The notes under the pieces were generated by a model. That model saw only the letters and a list, made by a program, of their open reading frames with translations, was not told the origin of the DNA and did no database searches. This document shows, piece by piece, positions 27,110 through 33,823 of a stretch of DNA of 38,818 bases (its first letter is position 1; the number at the start of each line of letters is the position of its first letter). Source of the stretch: a virus; the IMG/VR virus record IMGVR_UViG_3300045999_012341, positions 1-38,818 of that record. One strand, 5' to 3'. The position numbers were made by a program, and so were the translations under genes.

Positions 27110-27200
27110 GCTGGGTTAGTGTAACTGGAAGCACCGACAGTTTTATAAACTGTGTGCCCTAGATGAGGGCCGAGCATGGGTTCAATTCCCATACCCAGCA
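27110..27200 (+). tRNA. tRNA with anticodon TAT (Ile) and class II variable arm
   Basis: Acceptor GCTGGGT/ACCCAGC, anticodon stem ACAGT/ACTGT around TTTATAA (TAT, reads AUA), T-arm ATGGG-TTCAATT-CCCAT, A73. The variable arm is about 22 nt with a CCCT/AGGG stem. Ile tRNAs are normally class I; long arms belong to Leu, Ser and Tyr. T6 follows at once. Confidence 0.85.
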
Positions 27201-27225
27201 TTTTTTAGTTCTTTTAAAACTTAAC

Positions 27226-27302
27226 GGGGTGTTAGCTTAGCGTTCTAAAGCAGTCGGCTCATAATCGATTGACCCTGGGTTAGAATCCCAGACGCCCCAC
27301 CA
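27226..27302 (+). tRNA. tRNA-Met(CAT) (elongator, or Ile2 if lysidine-modified)
   Basis: Acceptor GGGGTGT/ACGCCCC, loop CTCATAA (CAT), T-loop TTAGAAT (C56 replaced by A), D-stem with C11-G24 (elongator type), encoded CCA. CAT alone cannot separate Met from Ile2. Confidence 0.86.
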
Positions 27303-27309
27303 CTTTAAA

Positions 27310-27384
27310 TCCTAGGTAGCACAGCGGTAGTGCAATCGGCTGTTAACCGATGGGTCGCTGGTTCGAATCCAGCCCTAGGAGCCA
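27310..27384 (+). tRNA. tRNA-Asn(GTT)
   Basis: Acceptor TCCTAGG/CCTAGGA, anticodon stem ATCGG/CCGAT around CTGTTAA (GTT), T-loop TTCGAAT, G73 and encoded CCA. Confidence 0.93.
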
Positions 27385-27388
27385 TTTT

Positions 27389-27470
27389 GCACCCGTATCT
27401 CATCGGTCTTCTAAACCGACGTTAATCGAGTAACTGGAGTATGCACGTTCGAGTCGTGCCGGGTGCGCCA
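27389..27470 (+). tRNA. tRNA-Arg(TCT), D-armless with long variable region
   Basis: Acceptor GCACCCG/CGGGTGC, perfect anticodon stem TCGGT/ACCGA around CTTCTAA (TCT), T-arm GCACG-TTCGAGT-CGTGC, G73 and encoded CCA. Only TATCTCA (7 nt) lies between the acceptor and anticodon stems, so there is no D-arm. The variable region is 23 nt with a GTTA/TAAC helix. Confidence 0.8.
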
Positions 27471-27483
27471 TAAATATTTTAAA

Positions 27484-27558
27484 GCTCCCGTGGTGTAACT
27501 GGTTAGCACATCAGGTTTTCATCCTGAAGGTTTGCGGGTTCGAGCCCCGCCGGGAGTG
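27484..27558 (+). tRNA. tRNA-Glu(TTC)
   Basis: Acceptor GCTCCCG/CGGGAGT (G1-T72), anticodon stem TCAGG/CCTGA around TTTTCAT (TTC), T-arm GCGGG-TTCGAGC-CCCGC, G73. The stop codon of the antisense endonuclease gene overlaps its anticodon loop. Confidence 0.92.
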
Positions 27559-28265
27559 TAATTATCGTATAGTGTATAATATTTTTTAGTATTATACTTT
27601 TTTGTTACATATTCAAATATTGGTTCTAAATCTTTTTTTCGTAAAACATTTACTTTGTAACCAAATGACTCTGCTAATTTTGTTTTCTTATCAACAGACT
27701 CAACTGACTCATATCCTTTAGTTTCTACTATTGTTTTATTATCTTCGAGTAAAAAGTCCGGGTAGTATTTTAAATTGTCCCTCTGTAAAAACGAAGGAAA
27801 TCTTTTAAATTTAATTCCATGATCTAAACTATATATAACCCAACATAATTCGTATGTAGATCCGCAATATATACCTTTGTAATAACCATGTTTACTCCTT
27901 CCTGAACCTAATCTATAACCACCTGGGGTTTTTGGTTTTGGTATATTTTTAAGCCTATGCTGTATTAAGCAGTTATATGAACATGTCTTCTTTTTTCGGT
28001 TCTTAGAGGTTGGTAAAAATTCCTTACTACATTCAATACACTTATTAGGTGTAATCGGTTTTGAAAGAGCTTTGCTAACTTTTTGTTTTTGCTGCTCGGA
28101 AACTACTCGACCCCTATTATTAAATGTTGCGCTACATGAACTTGAACAAAATCTTTTATGATATTTTGCTTTTAAATGTCTCGAAACTTTAAAAATACAA
28201 CTACACGTAGGGCATATTTTATCTATAAATTGTTGAGGTCTTTTAAAGTTAGAGTGGTTACTCAT
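27519..28265 (-). CDS. PD-(D/E)XK endonuclease with zinc-ribbon N-terminus (homing-type)
   Basis: A 248-residue protein related to the gene at 25961-26806. N-terminal zinc knuckles (ICPTCSCIF, FCSSSCSATFNN, KCIECSKEF, CSYNCLIQH) are followed by a linker with GGYRLGSGRSK, and then a nuclease core: GSTYELCWVIYSLDHGI, YYPDFLL and TIVETKGY, the E...PD...E-x-K pattern. The start is the ATG at 28265, 5 nt behind an ATAAATA late-type motif. The C-terminal tail (TPGGARTRKPSG) is encoded on the opposite strand of tRNA-Glu, and the TGA overlaps the tRNA anticodon loop. A 3' tRNA fragment lies upstream at 28298. Homing-type behaviour near tRNA genes is inferred. Confidence 0.82.
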   Translation of the reverse strand: MSNHSNFKRPQQFIDKICPTCSCIFKVSRHLKAKYHKRFCSSSCSATFNNRGRVVSEQQKQKVSKALSKPITPNKCIECSKEFLPTSKNRKKKTCSYNCLIQHRLKNIPKPKTPGGYRLGSGRSKHGYYKGIYCGSTYELCWVIYSLDHGIKFKRFPSFLQRDNLKYYPDFLLEDNKTIVETKGYESVESVDKKTKLAESFGYKVNVLRKKDLEPIFEYVTKKYNTKKYYTLYDNYTPGGARTRKPSG

Positions 28266-28270
28266 AATAT

Positions 28271-28276
28271 TATTTA
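28271..28276 (-). promoter_or_regulatory. T4-like late motif (AATAAATA)
   Basis: On the minus strand TAAATA stands 5 nt before the ATG of the endonuclease gene at 28265. Confidence 0.45.
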
Positions 28277-28297
28277 TTATGAATCACCCAAATAACA

Positions 28298-28325
28298 ACG
28301 GTTCGATTCCCCGTGGCGATGCTTT
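28298..28325 (+). pseudogene. 3' remnant of a tRNA gene
   Basis: ACGG-TTCGATTC-CCGT looks like a T-arm with the canonical TTCGATT loop, followed by GGCGATGC and a T-run like an acceptor 3' strand. No matching 5' half is found upstream, where the endonuclease gene starts. It is probably a tRNA 3' end cut off by the insertion of that gene. Confidence 0.5.
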
Positions 28326-28362
28326 TTATCTAAGTATAACTTTACTATGTTAGGTTATTATT

Positions 28363-29067
28363 TTAACCTTCGTACATGATATTCACCGCGCCGGCATCAA
28401 ATACATCACTACCGTTAGCGGTGGTTAGACGGATGCGGCTGAGTGCACCAGGCAGTGTAGGGCTAACTCCTCCTCCTGATCCGCTCTCACCGGATCGAAT
28501 CACATGGGACGATATCCATGTGTTTTCAAAAACAAGCGTTAGAACCATGTGTCCAGAAATGGCATATGTCGCTACGTTAAAAATACAGAAACCAGCTGTG
28601 GAAGTTGTTCCAGCAGTTCCCGCACTGTAGTTAAAGGTACCTCCAGATGAGCTATACCCGCTTGTCGCTATGCTTCCTGATCCGATTTGAACTAATAACG
28701 CACTGCTTCCATTAGTACTAATTTGATTAAAAATAACTGTAATCCTTCTCGCCCAAGATGGGATATTTTCAAAATCAATAAAAGTATTAGTGGTTGACCC
28801 GTTCCAGTTAAATGCTTTAAAGGTTGCTAAAGTTAAGGGCTGTGAGAGCTTAGACGGGGTAACCGCACCATCTGCTAAATCTGCTGTAATAACGGCTCCT
28901 GGTGCAATCTTCTCGGTAGTCACAGCACCGCTTGCTAGGGCACTTGTAGTTACTGCATTATTTACCAAACCTGACAAACCTGCTGTAGTTACTGTAGCGG
29001 CTCTTTGTCCTTCTACTAAAATATACCCTTGAGGTAGTGTTGAATCTGCTTGAAGTGCTATAGACAT
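28363..29067 (-). CDS. Tail-fibre tip/adhesion protein
   Basis: A 234-residue virion protein. Residues about 30-70 contain short repeats of the form G-A-V-T-T-x-K-I-A-x-G-A-V (ALASGAVTTEKIAPGAVITADLADGAVTPSKL), typical of trimeric phage fibre shafts. The remaining beta-rich region, rich in Ser, Gly and Thr, ends with SRIRLTTANGSDVFDAGAVNIMYEG, a common closing motif of T4-like fibre tips. It is the last gene of the three-gene minus-strand tail cluster and has its own late-type motif (TAAATA, 6 nt before the start). It probably contacts the receptor. Confidence 0.8.
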   Translation of the reverse strand: MSIALQADSTLPQGYILVEGQRAATVTTAGLSGLVNNAVTTSALASGAVTTEKIAPGAVITADLADGAVTPSKLSQPLTLATFKAFNWNGSTTNTFIDFENIPSWARRITVIFNQISTNGSSALLVQIGSGSIATSGYSSSGGTFNYSAGTAGTTSTAGFCIFNVATYAISGHMVLTLVFENTWISSHVIRSGESGSGGGVSPTLPGALSRIRLTTANGSDVFDAGAVNIMYEG

Positions 29068-29073
29068 ATAATA

Positions 29074-29079
29074 TATTTA
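29074..29079 (-). promoter_or_regulatory. T4-like late motif (AATAAATA)
   Basis: TAAATA on the minus strand, 6 nt before the ATG at 29067. Confidence 0.5.
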
Positions 29080-29892
29080 TTAACTAGATAATTCTGAAAC
29101 TTCTGTACTAGACGTTTCTTCTGGTTCTGGTGTTACTATGTTTTCTGGTTCAGTAACTTCTGGTTCTGGTGTTACTATGTTTTCTGGTTCAGTAACTTCT
29201 GGTTCTGGTGTTACTATAACAGGGTATAAAACGTCACGAATTTCCTGAGAAACATCTACAAAAGTAAATGGAGGTTGAAAATTTTGTAAATTTGTTTGAT
29301 CTAAATTCTCTGAAGTTATTGCAAACTTTGTTACATTTTCAATCCAAACATAAGTTGCTGAAAGCTTTGGGGTCATTTGATGGGGTATTTCGTCCCACCA
29401 GGTCTTCATTTGAAGAAGGCGTGTCGGGCTATAGAAGTTGTTTATAAACAGTTCTGCTTTAAACAAGTTGTTTTCGTTTTCAGTATCTGGTACAATTACT
29501 TCTGGTTTTTCAGGCCAAACAACATCTTGTGGGTTTGCAAATGTTTCAGGTAGATCCCTTAACTGTTGTCTGTAATTAAACCACTCAATTTTGTTAGAAA
29601 GGTTAATATCAGGTGAAAGAATCCAGTCTGTGTCTCTTAAAAGTTGATCTCTTTGTGCTCTAATTTTATTCCAAGTAATTGGCTCTGGTTCAGGCTCTGA
29701 TTCTGGTTCAGGTATATTTTGAATTTCCCATGCTGTACCGTTCCAATATGCTTGTTGTTTTGCTTCTAATGCTGGGGGTTCAATAATTGTAGCATTTCTT
29801 GGAATAAGAAATTCCCCTGGAGCCATAGGGTTAGGAAAAGCTTCTTCCTGACCACAATAAATTTTATCATCTGTGTAGTTATAAACTTTCAT
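29080..29892 (-). CDS. Tail-fibre assembly chaperone-like protein
   Basis: A 270-residue protein. The middle carries W-N-K-I-R-A-Q-R-D-Q-L-L-R-D-T-D-W-I-L (about 74-92) and YRQQLRDLP...DVVWPEKP (about 107-130). These are the marks of phage tail assembly chaperone (tfa/APC-type) domains in which 'W..IRA.RD.LL..TDW' is diagnostic. The first 70 residues (YWNGTAWEI) are a beta unit typical of the same proteins. The last 45 residues are Glu/Pro/Thr-rich and repeat the 13-residue unit VTPEPEVTEPENI about two and a half times. It is 3 nt downstream of the tail collar gene and so co-transcribed with it. Confidence 0.85.
   Translation of the reverse strand: MKVYNYTDDKIYCGQEEAFPNPMAPGEFLIPRNATIIEPPALEAKQQAYWNGTAWEIQNIPEPESEPEPEPITWNKIRAQRDQLLRDTDWILSPDINLSNKIEWFNYRQQLRDLPETFANPQDVVWPEKPEVIVPDTENENNLFKAELFINNFYSPTRLLQMKTWWDEIPHQMTPKLSATYVWIENVTKFAITSENLDQTNLQNFQPPFTFVDVSQEIRDVLYPVIVTPEPEVTEPENIVTPEPEVTEPENIVTPEPEETSSTEVSELSS
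29119..29217 (-). repeat. 39-bp tandem repeat (2.5 copies) in the chaperone 3' end
   Basis: Identical 39-bp units at 29119-29157 and 29158-29196, and a 21-bp part copy at 29197-29217. Each unit encodes 13 residues (VTPEPEVTEPENI). A repeat that keeps the frame can change copy number without a frameshift. Confidence 0.9.
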
Positions 29893-29895
29893 AAA

Positions 29896-30417
29896 TTAAT
29901 TCCATTTAATGCAATAAAGTAAAGCTACATTGCGAGGGCGGGTTTCAGAGCCACCGAAAGACCCGCTTTGATAGTTAGACATATTATCAGCCATTCGTGT
30001 GATTTGCAGGCCGGCCCCGGTTGTATTGTTTGCACCAACTAAAGTGTGAGAGTGAGATCTTAGCTCATCTGCCTGGGCTGACCCAAAAGCCCTCCCGGTA
30101 TCAACCGCTCTCGCTTCAGACCAACCTCTAATAAATTCACCTCTTAAATCAGGTAAATTGAAATTTACCCCGGATCCGCCGTGCATATATTGTATAACAT
30201 TAAAAAGAGCAGGGTATAAATTTGTCGCTAGAGAAGCTCCATTACAAGGTAGCCAACCAGCCGGAACACCGCTCATAGCAAAAGACATAACAGATCCAAC
30301 TGGAATTCCGAGAATTTGCCGAACGTCTGCAGATAACTGAGGTGTAGTAATAATACCCGATGACAAAGAAGTATTATCAGTAAACGTAATTGCGTTAGAA
30401 GCTAATGTAAGAGGCAT
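29896..30417 (-). CDS. Phage tail-collar domain protein
   Basis: A 173-residue protein with a classic tail-collar core: PVGSVMSFAMSGVPAGWLPCNGASL (residues 39-63), NLPDLRGEFIRGW (about 90-102), a HSHTL segment and the closing SETRPRNVALLYCIKWN. The family forms the tail-collar or fibre-tip of many phages, including T4 gp12-like proteins and microcystin-dependent protein homologues. It is the first gene of the minus-strand tail operon, with a late-type motif 7 nt before the ATG and 3 nt to the next gene. The His-x-His motif could bind a metal as in T4 gp12. Confidence 0.9.
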   Translation of the reverse strand: MPLTLASNAITFTDNTSLSSGIITTPQLSADVRQILGIPVGSVMSFAMSGVPAGWLPCNGASLATNLYPALFNVIQYMHGGSGVNFNLPDLRGEFIRGWSEARAVDTGRAFGSAQADELRSHSHTLVGANNTTGAGLQITRMADNMSNYQSGSFGGSETRPRNVALLYCIKWN

Positions 30418-30424
30418 TTAGATA

Positions 30425-30430
30425 TATTTA
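30425..30430 (-). promoter_or_regulatory. T4-like late motif (ATTAAATA)
   Basis: TAAATA on the minus strand, 7 nt before the ATG at 30417. Confidence 0.45.
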
Positions 30431-30463
30431 ATCTCAGACTTTTTTAAAAACTATTAAAATCCG

Positions 30464-30491
30464 TTGCCAGACATAAAAAACACTCTATACT
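30464..30491 (+). promoter_or_regulatory. Sigma70-type promoter of the AAA ATPase
   Basis: TTGCCA (30464-30469), 16-nt spacer, TATACT (30486-30491). The ATG is 12 nt downstream, so a leader of about 5 nt is expected. Confidence 0.65.
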
Positions 30492-30503
30492 TTTTATTAT
30501 TCT

Positions 30504-31673
30504 ATGAGTAAAATACAGTTACCTAAAGATATTGGTCAGGGAACACCTGCAAAAATTCGTCAAGATGTTCAATATTTTGACACCTCACATCACGGTTCAT
30601 TTTTTCCTTTTGGTGTTTATTTTACCACTACTTACGGGGTAATGCCTTCTACTATACATGTTAATAAAACATATACCGAAGATCTAGTTTTCTTCTTAAG
30701 GGAAAAAGGCGAAATCTTTCAAGATCTTGTTTCTATTTCTGCAGGATCACCTCGTTCTATGACACTCAGTATGTATCAAGATGACTTTGAATTAGATGAA
30801 CCAGAGTATAAAGGTACTTTTCTTTACAAAGAATGTGTTATTAATTTTTCAAGAACTACTTCTCGTAAGCATAAAAAAGCTAACGATACACCACCACTTT
30901 TTACTATTTCAATTTACTACAAACCCGGTACAAAACCACCGGTGAAAGACTTTGATAAGTTCTTGTACGAAGAGAAACTTAATAGTGTTATTCATACTAT
31001 TTTTAGAGACGAACACGGAGGTATTGTTTTTGAGCCTTTCGAAACCGTTGTACCTGAAGGTTATTCAGTTGAAAAATATTATACAAAAGACTTTCAACCT
31101 ATTCATAAACATATTGTTGAGAATCTTCAAAAGAATGAATCAGGGTTATATCTTTTTCATGGAGAACCGGGAACCGGTAAAACTACATATATTAAACACC
31201 TGGCAAGTCTCATTAACCGAGATATGATTTATGTTCCGGTAGCATTTATTGACTCTTTGGTAGATCCTTCTTTCTTGCCAGCATTGCTTAAAAAGCGTCA
31301 TTCGATTCTTGTTATTGAAGATGCTGAAAAGGCTTTATTAGCTCGTGAACCGGGTGATTCTTCCTCTCTTGTTTCTGCCATTCTTAATATCACAGACGGT
31401 ATTATGGGAAATGTATTCTCGATCTCTGTTATTGCTACTTACAACTCTCCAAGAGCAGGAATTGATAAGGCACTTCTTCGTAAGGGTAGATTAAAAGGTG
31501 AACACAAATTTGATAAACTACCTATCGAACAAGTTCAGCAAATTATTGACGAAAATAAGATTAATTTTACTGCTAAAGAACCAATGTCCTTGGCAGAAAT
31601 ATTCAACACCCAAGAACCCGACACTCTCACTACTAAAGAGCTGGTCGAAGAAAAAAGAATGGGCTTTTTTTAA
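30504..31673 (+). CDS. BCS1-like AAA ATPase
   Basis: A 389-residue protein. Residues 1-200 are a phage-type N-domain of unknown fold. The AAA core starts near residue 205: Walker A GEPGTGKTT (220-228), Walker B SILVIEDAE (267-275), sensor-1 VIATYNSP (about 311) and an arginine-finger-like LRKGRLKGE (about 325). The spacing follows BCS1-type AAA proteins, known for pulling on substrate proteins. Such ATPases are common in large T4-like phages but their partner is unknown. The short C-terminal part has a substrate-like helix (MSLAEIFN). It is transcribed alone from a sigma70-type promoter. Confidence 0.87.
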   Translation: MSKIQLPKDIGQGTPAKIRQDVQYFDTSHHGSFFPFGVYFTTTYGVMPSTIHVNKTYTEDLVFFLREKGEIFQDLVSISAGSPRSMTLSMYQDDFELDEPEYKGTFLYKECVINFSRTTSRKHKKANDTPPLFTISIYYKPGTKPPVKDFDKFLYEEKLNSVIHTIFRDEHGGIVFEPFETVVPEGYSVEKYYTKDFQPIHKHIVENLQKNESGLYLFHGEPGTGKTTYIKHLASLINRDMIYVPVAFIDSLVDPSFLPALLKKRHSILVIEDAEKALLAREPGDSSSLVSAILNITDGIMGNVFSISVIATYNSPRAGIDKALLRKGRLKGEHKFDKLPIEQVQQIIDENKINFTAKEPMSLAEIFNTQEPDTLTTKELVEEKRMGFF

Positions 31674-31682
31674 GATAGTTAG

Positions 31683-31710
31683 TTGAAAAGCTTTAAACAT
31701 CATATATTAT
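31683..31710 (+). promoter_or_regulatory. Sigma70-type promoter
   Basis: TTGAAA (31683-31688), 16-nt spacer, TATTAT (31705-31710); the ATG is 10 nt further on, at 31721. Confidence 0.65.
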
Positions 31711-31720
31711 TAAACGCGAT

Positions 31721-31966
31721 ATGAAAAACACAAATACAAGTATCACGACAATGGGTCTTGACGAAATCGCTGACTTCTACATTCCGGCTAATGCTCCTAA
31801 GAATGTTAAGTCTTGCATCGTTGAGAACTATCTCGACACTACCCGTTATGAGTTCCTCGGGTTTGTTGATCGCTCGAACACAGCCATTCTTCGCCAACGT
31901 TTTCATAACGTTCGTGACAACAATGGTCGCTTCGCAAAGATCCGCAATACTCGCCGTTCCCGCTAA
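31721..31966 (+). CDS. Small basic hypothetical protein (81 aa)
   Basis: An 81-residue protein, acidic in the first part (GLDEIADFYIP) and basic at the end (FHNVRDNNGRFAKIRNTRRSR). The basic C-terminus could bind nucleic acid. It is monocistronic, between a sigma70-type promoter and a strong terminator. Its C-ending codon choice (ATC, CGC, TTC) resembles the AT-hook, DUF932 and bS21 genes, so it is probably an abundant early protein. No family is recognised. Confidence 0.6.
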   Translation: MKNTNTSITTMGLDEIADFYIPANAPKNVKSCIVENYLDTTRYEFLGFVDRSNTAILRQRFHNVRDNNGRFAKIRNTRRSR

Positions 31967-31986
31967 TAGGTAAGTAGTTACATCAT

Positions 31987-32026
31987 GGACCCGGCTTTGA
32001 GCTTGACTTAAAGCCGGGTTCCTTTT
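31987..32026 (+). terminator. Terminator overlapping the next promoter
   Basis: GGACCCGGCTTT (31987-31998) pairs with AAAGCCGGGTTCC (32010-32022), followed by TTTT. The -35 box of the next gene lies in its loop and the spacer covers its descending stem. Confidence 0.8.
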
Positions 32027-32031
32027 ATACT
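32003..32031 (+). promoter_or_regulatory. Sigma70-type promoter with leaderless spacing, inside a terminator
   Basis: TTGACT (32003-32008), 17-nt spacer, TATACT (32026-32031), then exactly 6 nt to the ATG at 32038. The -35 is in the loop of the terminator hairpin. Confidence 0.75.
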
Positions 32032-32037
32032 AATAGC

Positions 32038-32325
32038 ATGAAAAAATTAGAAACTAAATTTAGTAAAAAAGGCTTTAACTACTCTCAAGTTACTCGTAAA
32101 GGTAATTTTGCGATTTACGAGCAACAAAATGCTAAAATTAAAAACGGCTCAAAAAACTACGAGGTAGTAGAGATCAAATCTCATAATGGTTATGAGATTG
32201 GCGGATCAAAGATTGCTGCAGCGGAAGTTTACCCAGGTTCTTCTCAATGGGGACTTCTTGGTTGGACTTACTCAGATTTAAAATTAGCTGAGAAGCGATT
32301 TAACAAGCTCGTCAAAAGTAAGTGA
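32038..32325 (+). CDS. Conserved phage hypothetical protein (95 aa)
   Basis: A 95-residue basic protein with NFAIYEQQNA, YEVVEIKSHNGYEIGGSKI and PGSSQWGLLGWTYSDLKLAEKRFNKL. I recognise this pattern (beta strands, then W-G-x-x-G-W-x-Y and an AEKRFN helix) from uncharacterised proteins of large phages. The function is unknown. There is no signal or membrane segment. It has its own leaderless-type promoter. Its 3' end overlaps the converging DUF3008 gene by 42 nt. Confidence 0.7.
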   Translation: MKKLETKFSKKGFNYSQVTRKGNFAIYEQQNAKIKNGSKNYEVVEIKSHNGYEIGGSKIAAAEVYPGSSQWGLLGWTYSDLKLAEKRFNKLVKSK

Positions 32326-32469
32326 TTCCTTTTTAAGAAACTTCTTAATCTCTTTCTTAGGCATTTCTTTAGCTACTTCTTTAGCTGCACCAGAAACATC
32401 CTTTTGACCTTTCTTGGCACCCATCACAGCCCCGAAGAACTTTCTTTGTTTTTCTGATTTTGCTGGCAT
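32284..32469 (-). CDS. DUF3008 family protein (61 aa)
   Basis: A 61-residue protein starting MPAKSEKQRKFFGAVMGAKKG, which matches the DUF3008 opening 'MPAKSKAQQRFFG', followed by a Lys/Ala-rich helix and KEIKKFL. The family is small, basic and uncharacterised, and is widespread in phages and bacteria. The ATG at 32469 is chosen because the upstream in-frame start at 32526 adds a hydrophobic stretch that the family lacks. It converges on the 32038-32325 gene with a 42-nt overlap. Confidence 0.8.
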   Translation of the reverse strand: MPAKSEKQRKFFGAVMGAKKGQKDVSGAAKEVAKEMPKKEIKKFLKKESLTFDELVKSLLS

Positions 32470-32499
32470 ATTATGATTAATTAAGCAATATATTACAAA

Positions 32500-33054
32500 A
32501 TGGCTGCAGTAAAGCAAAAACGTCAAAAACGAGTAGATCTTGTTTGTATACTAACAGGGGAAGTAATCCCCAAGCAACCGAGAGCACGAGTTGATAAGCA
32601 GGCTAAAAAGCTTAAGTTCGACGACTCTGAGGATTACATTAATTACTTTATCTCCCGGGATGCTCGTAAATTATTATCTAAAGGTAGCTCAGAATTAGAA
32701 ATTCGTAAACAGTATAATTGCAAGGAAACAAAGTCAATTCCTTTTCACATACTGAAGTGTTACGTTAAGAAATTTAAATCGAAGGACGCTGTAGATCGCA
32801 AGCGACAAAAGAAGATAGCTGAAGAGTATAAAGCTAAGCCTATTGTAATGCAGTGGAAGGGTTCGGAACCTATTAATATGGTTAAGAACAAAGATGTTTG
32901 TGCAGATGTTACTCAATTTGCCTGCTGGCGTCCTGATATATATCTTGATTTAGGTTGTGAGGCCTGTATACTAAAAGACAATTGCGCTTGTCCGATTAAA
33001 AATCTCAAGCGAAAGCCTCATGCTAGAAGACCTCAAAAAACTAAAAGTATTTGA
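32500..33054 (+). CDS. Hypothetical zinc-binding protein upstream of the RecB-like nuclease
   Basis: A 184-residue basic protein. The N-terminal 50 residues are Lys/Arg/Gln-rich (KQKRQKRVDLVC). A central helical region (DAVDRKRQKKIAEEY) follows. The C-terminal part has a cluster of Cys (CADVTQFACW...CEACILKDNCACPIK), a likely zinc knuckle. It overlaps the next gene, a RecB-like nuclease, by 35 nt, so the two are co-expressed. A nucleic-acid-binding role is likely from charge and zinc ligands. No family is recognised. Confidence 0.6.
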   Translation: MAAVKQKRQKRVDLVCILTGEVIPKQPRARVDKQAKKLKFDDSEDYINYFISRDARKLLSKGSSELEIRKQYNCKETKSIPFHILKCYVKKFKSKDAVDRKRQKKIAEEYKAKPIVMQWKGSEPINMVKNKDVCADVTQFACWRPDIYLDLGCEACILKDNCACPIKNLKRKPHARRPQKTKSI

Positions 33055-33823
33055 TCGGATTACTTTTTACGATGATAAGCATTCGTATAAAATTGATGGT
33101 CAACCCTCTGCTAAAGTATCTGTTACTGGTTTAGTTAATACCGTTAAAGAGCCCTTCGACGAAGAGAAGTGGGCTAGTATCAAGGCCAAAGAATTTGGCT
33201 TTTCTCCTGAAGAGATGAAACTCGTTTGGAAGAAAAATAACCAAATGGCTACGTATCAAGGCTCAACTCTTCACAACTATATTGATAGCTTTTATCAAAA
33301 CAAAGTTAAACCTTACAATAGAGATTTAGCTAAAGCTATTCTTGGAGATGTTTTACATGATAAAATGTACGGAAATCTTAAAGTTCTTGTTAAACAATTC
33401 ATGAACTTTTATAATGATACAAAAGACTGTATCATACCTATCAAGAACGAATTTGTTGTTGGGGATTTGGAAGACACTAGAATCTGTGGTATGCTTGATA
33501 TGCTTGTATACAATTCTGAGACTGAAAAGTACGAAATTTTTGACTTTAAAACTAATAAAAGGTTTAGTATGGTTTCTAAGTTTGAAAAGAAACTTCAACA
33601 CCCTTTACAGCACTTAGACGAATGTGAATTCAATATCTATTCTTTGCAGCTATCCCTTTATAAAATTTTTATACAAAAATACGCAAAAATCGAGATAGAC
33701 AAACTTAAAGTTGTTTGGTTTTCAGTTAATAACGAAAATTATAAAGTAATCGAACTCGATTATTTACAGAATGAATGTTTAACTCTGATGGCTGAATACC
33801 TAACCAAGAATCCGCTCAATTAA
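33020..33823 (+). CDS. RecB/Cas4-like PD-(D/E)XK nuclease
   Basis: A 267-residue protein of the PD-(D/E)XK nuclease group. The core motifs are GSTLHNYIDSF (H85), GMLDMLV (D160), IFDFKTNK (D175 and K177) and a C-terminal SLQLSLYKIF (Q210..Y214) helix, the order seen in RecB and Cas4 type exonucleases. No iron-sulfur Cys cluster is visible. The N-terminal VTGLVNTVKEPFDEEKWA resembles the opening of phage RecB-like exonucleases. Overlap of 35 nt with the upstream zinc-binding protein suggests an operon for DNA repair or recombination. Confidence 0.85.
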   Translation: MLEDLKKLKVFDRITFYDDKHSYKIDGQPSAKVSVTGLVNTVKEPFDEEKWASIKAKEFGFSPEEMKLVWKKNNQMATYQGSTLHNYIDSFYQNKVKPYNRDLAKAILGDVLHDKMYGNLKVLVKQFMNFYNDTKDCIIPIKNEFVVGDLEDTRICGMLDMLVYNSETEKYEIFDFKTNKRFSMVSKFEKKLQHPLQHLDECEFNIYSLQLSLYKIFIQKYAKIEIDKLKVVWFSVNNENYKVIELDYLQNECLTLMAEYLTKNPLN

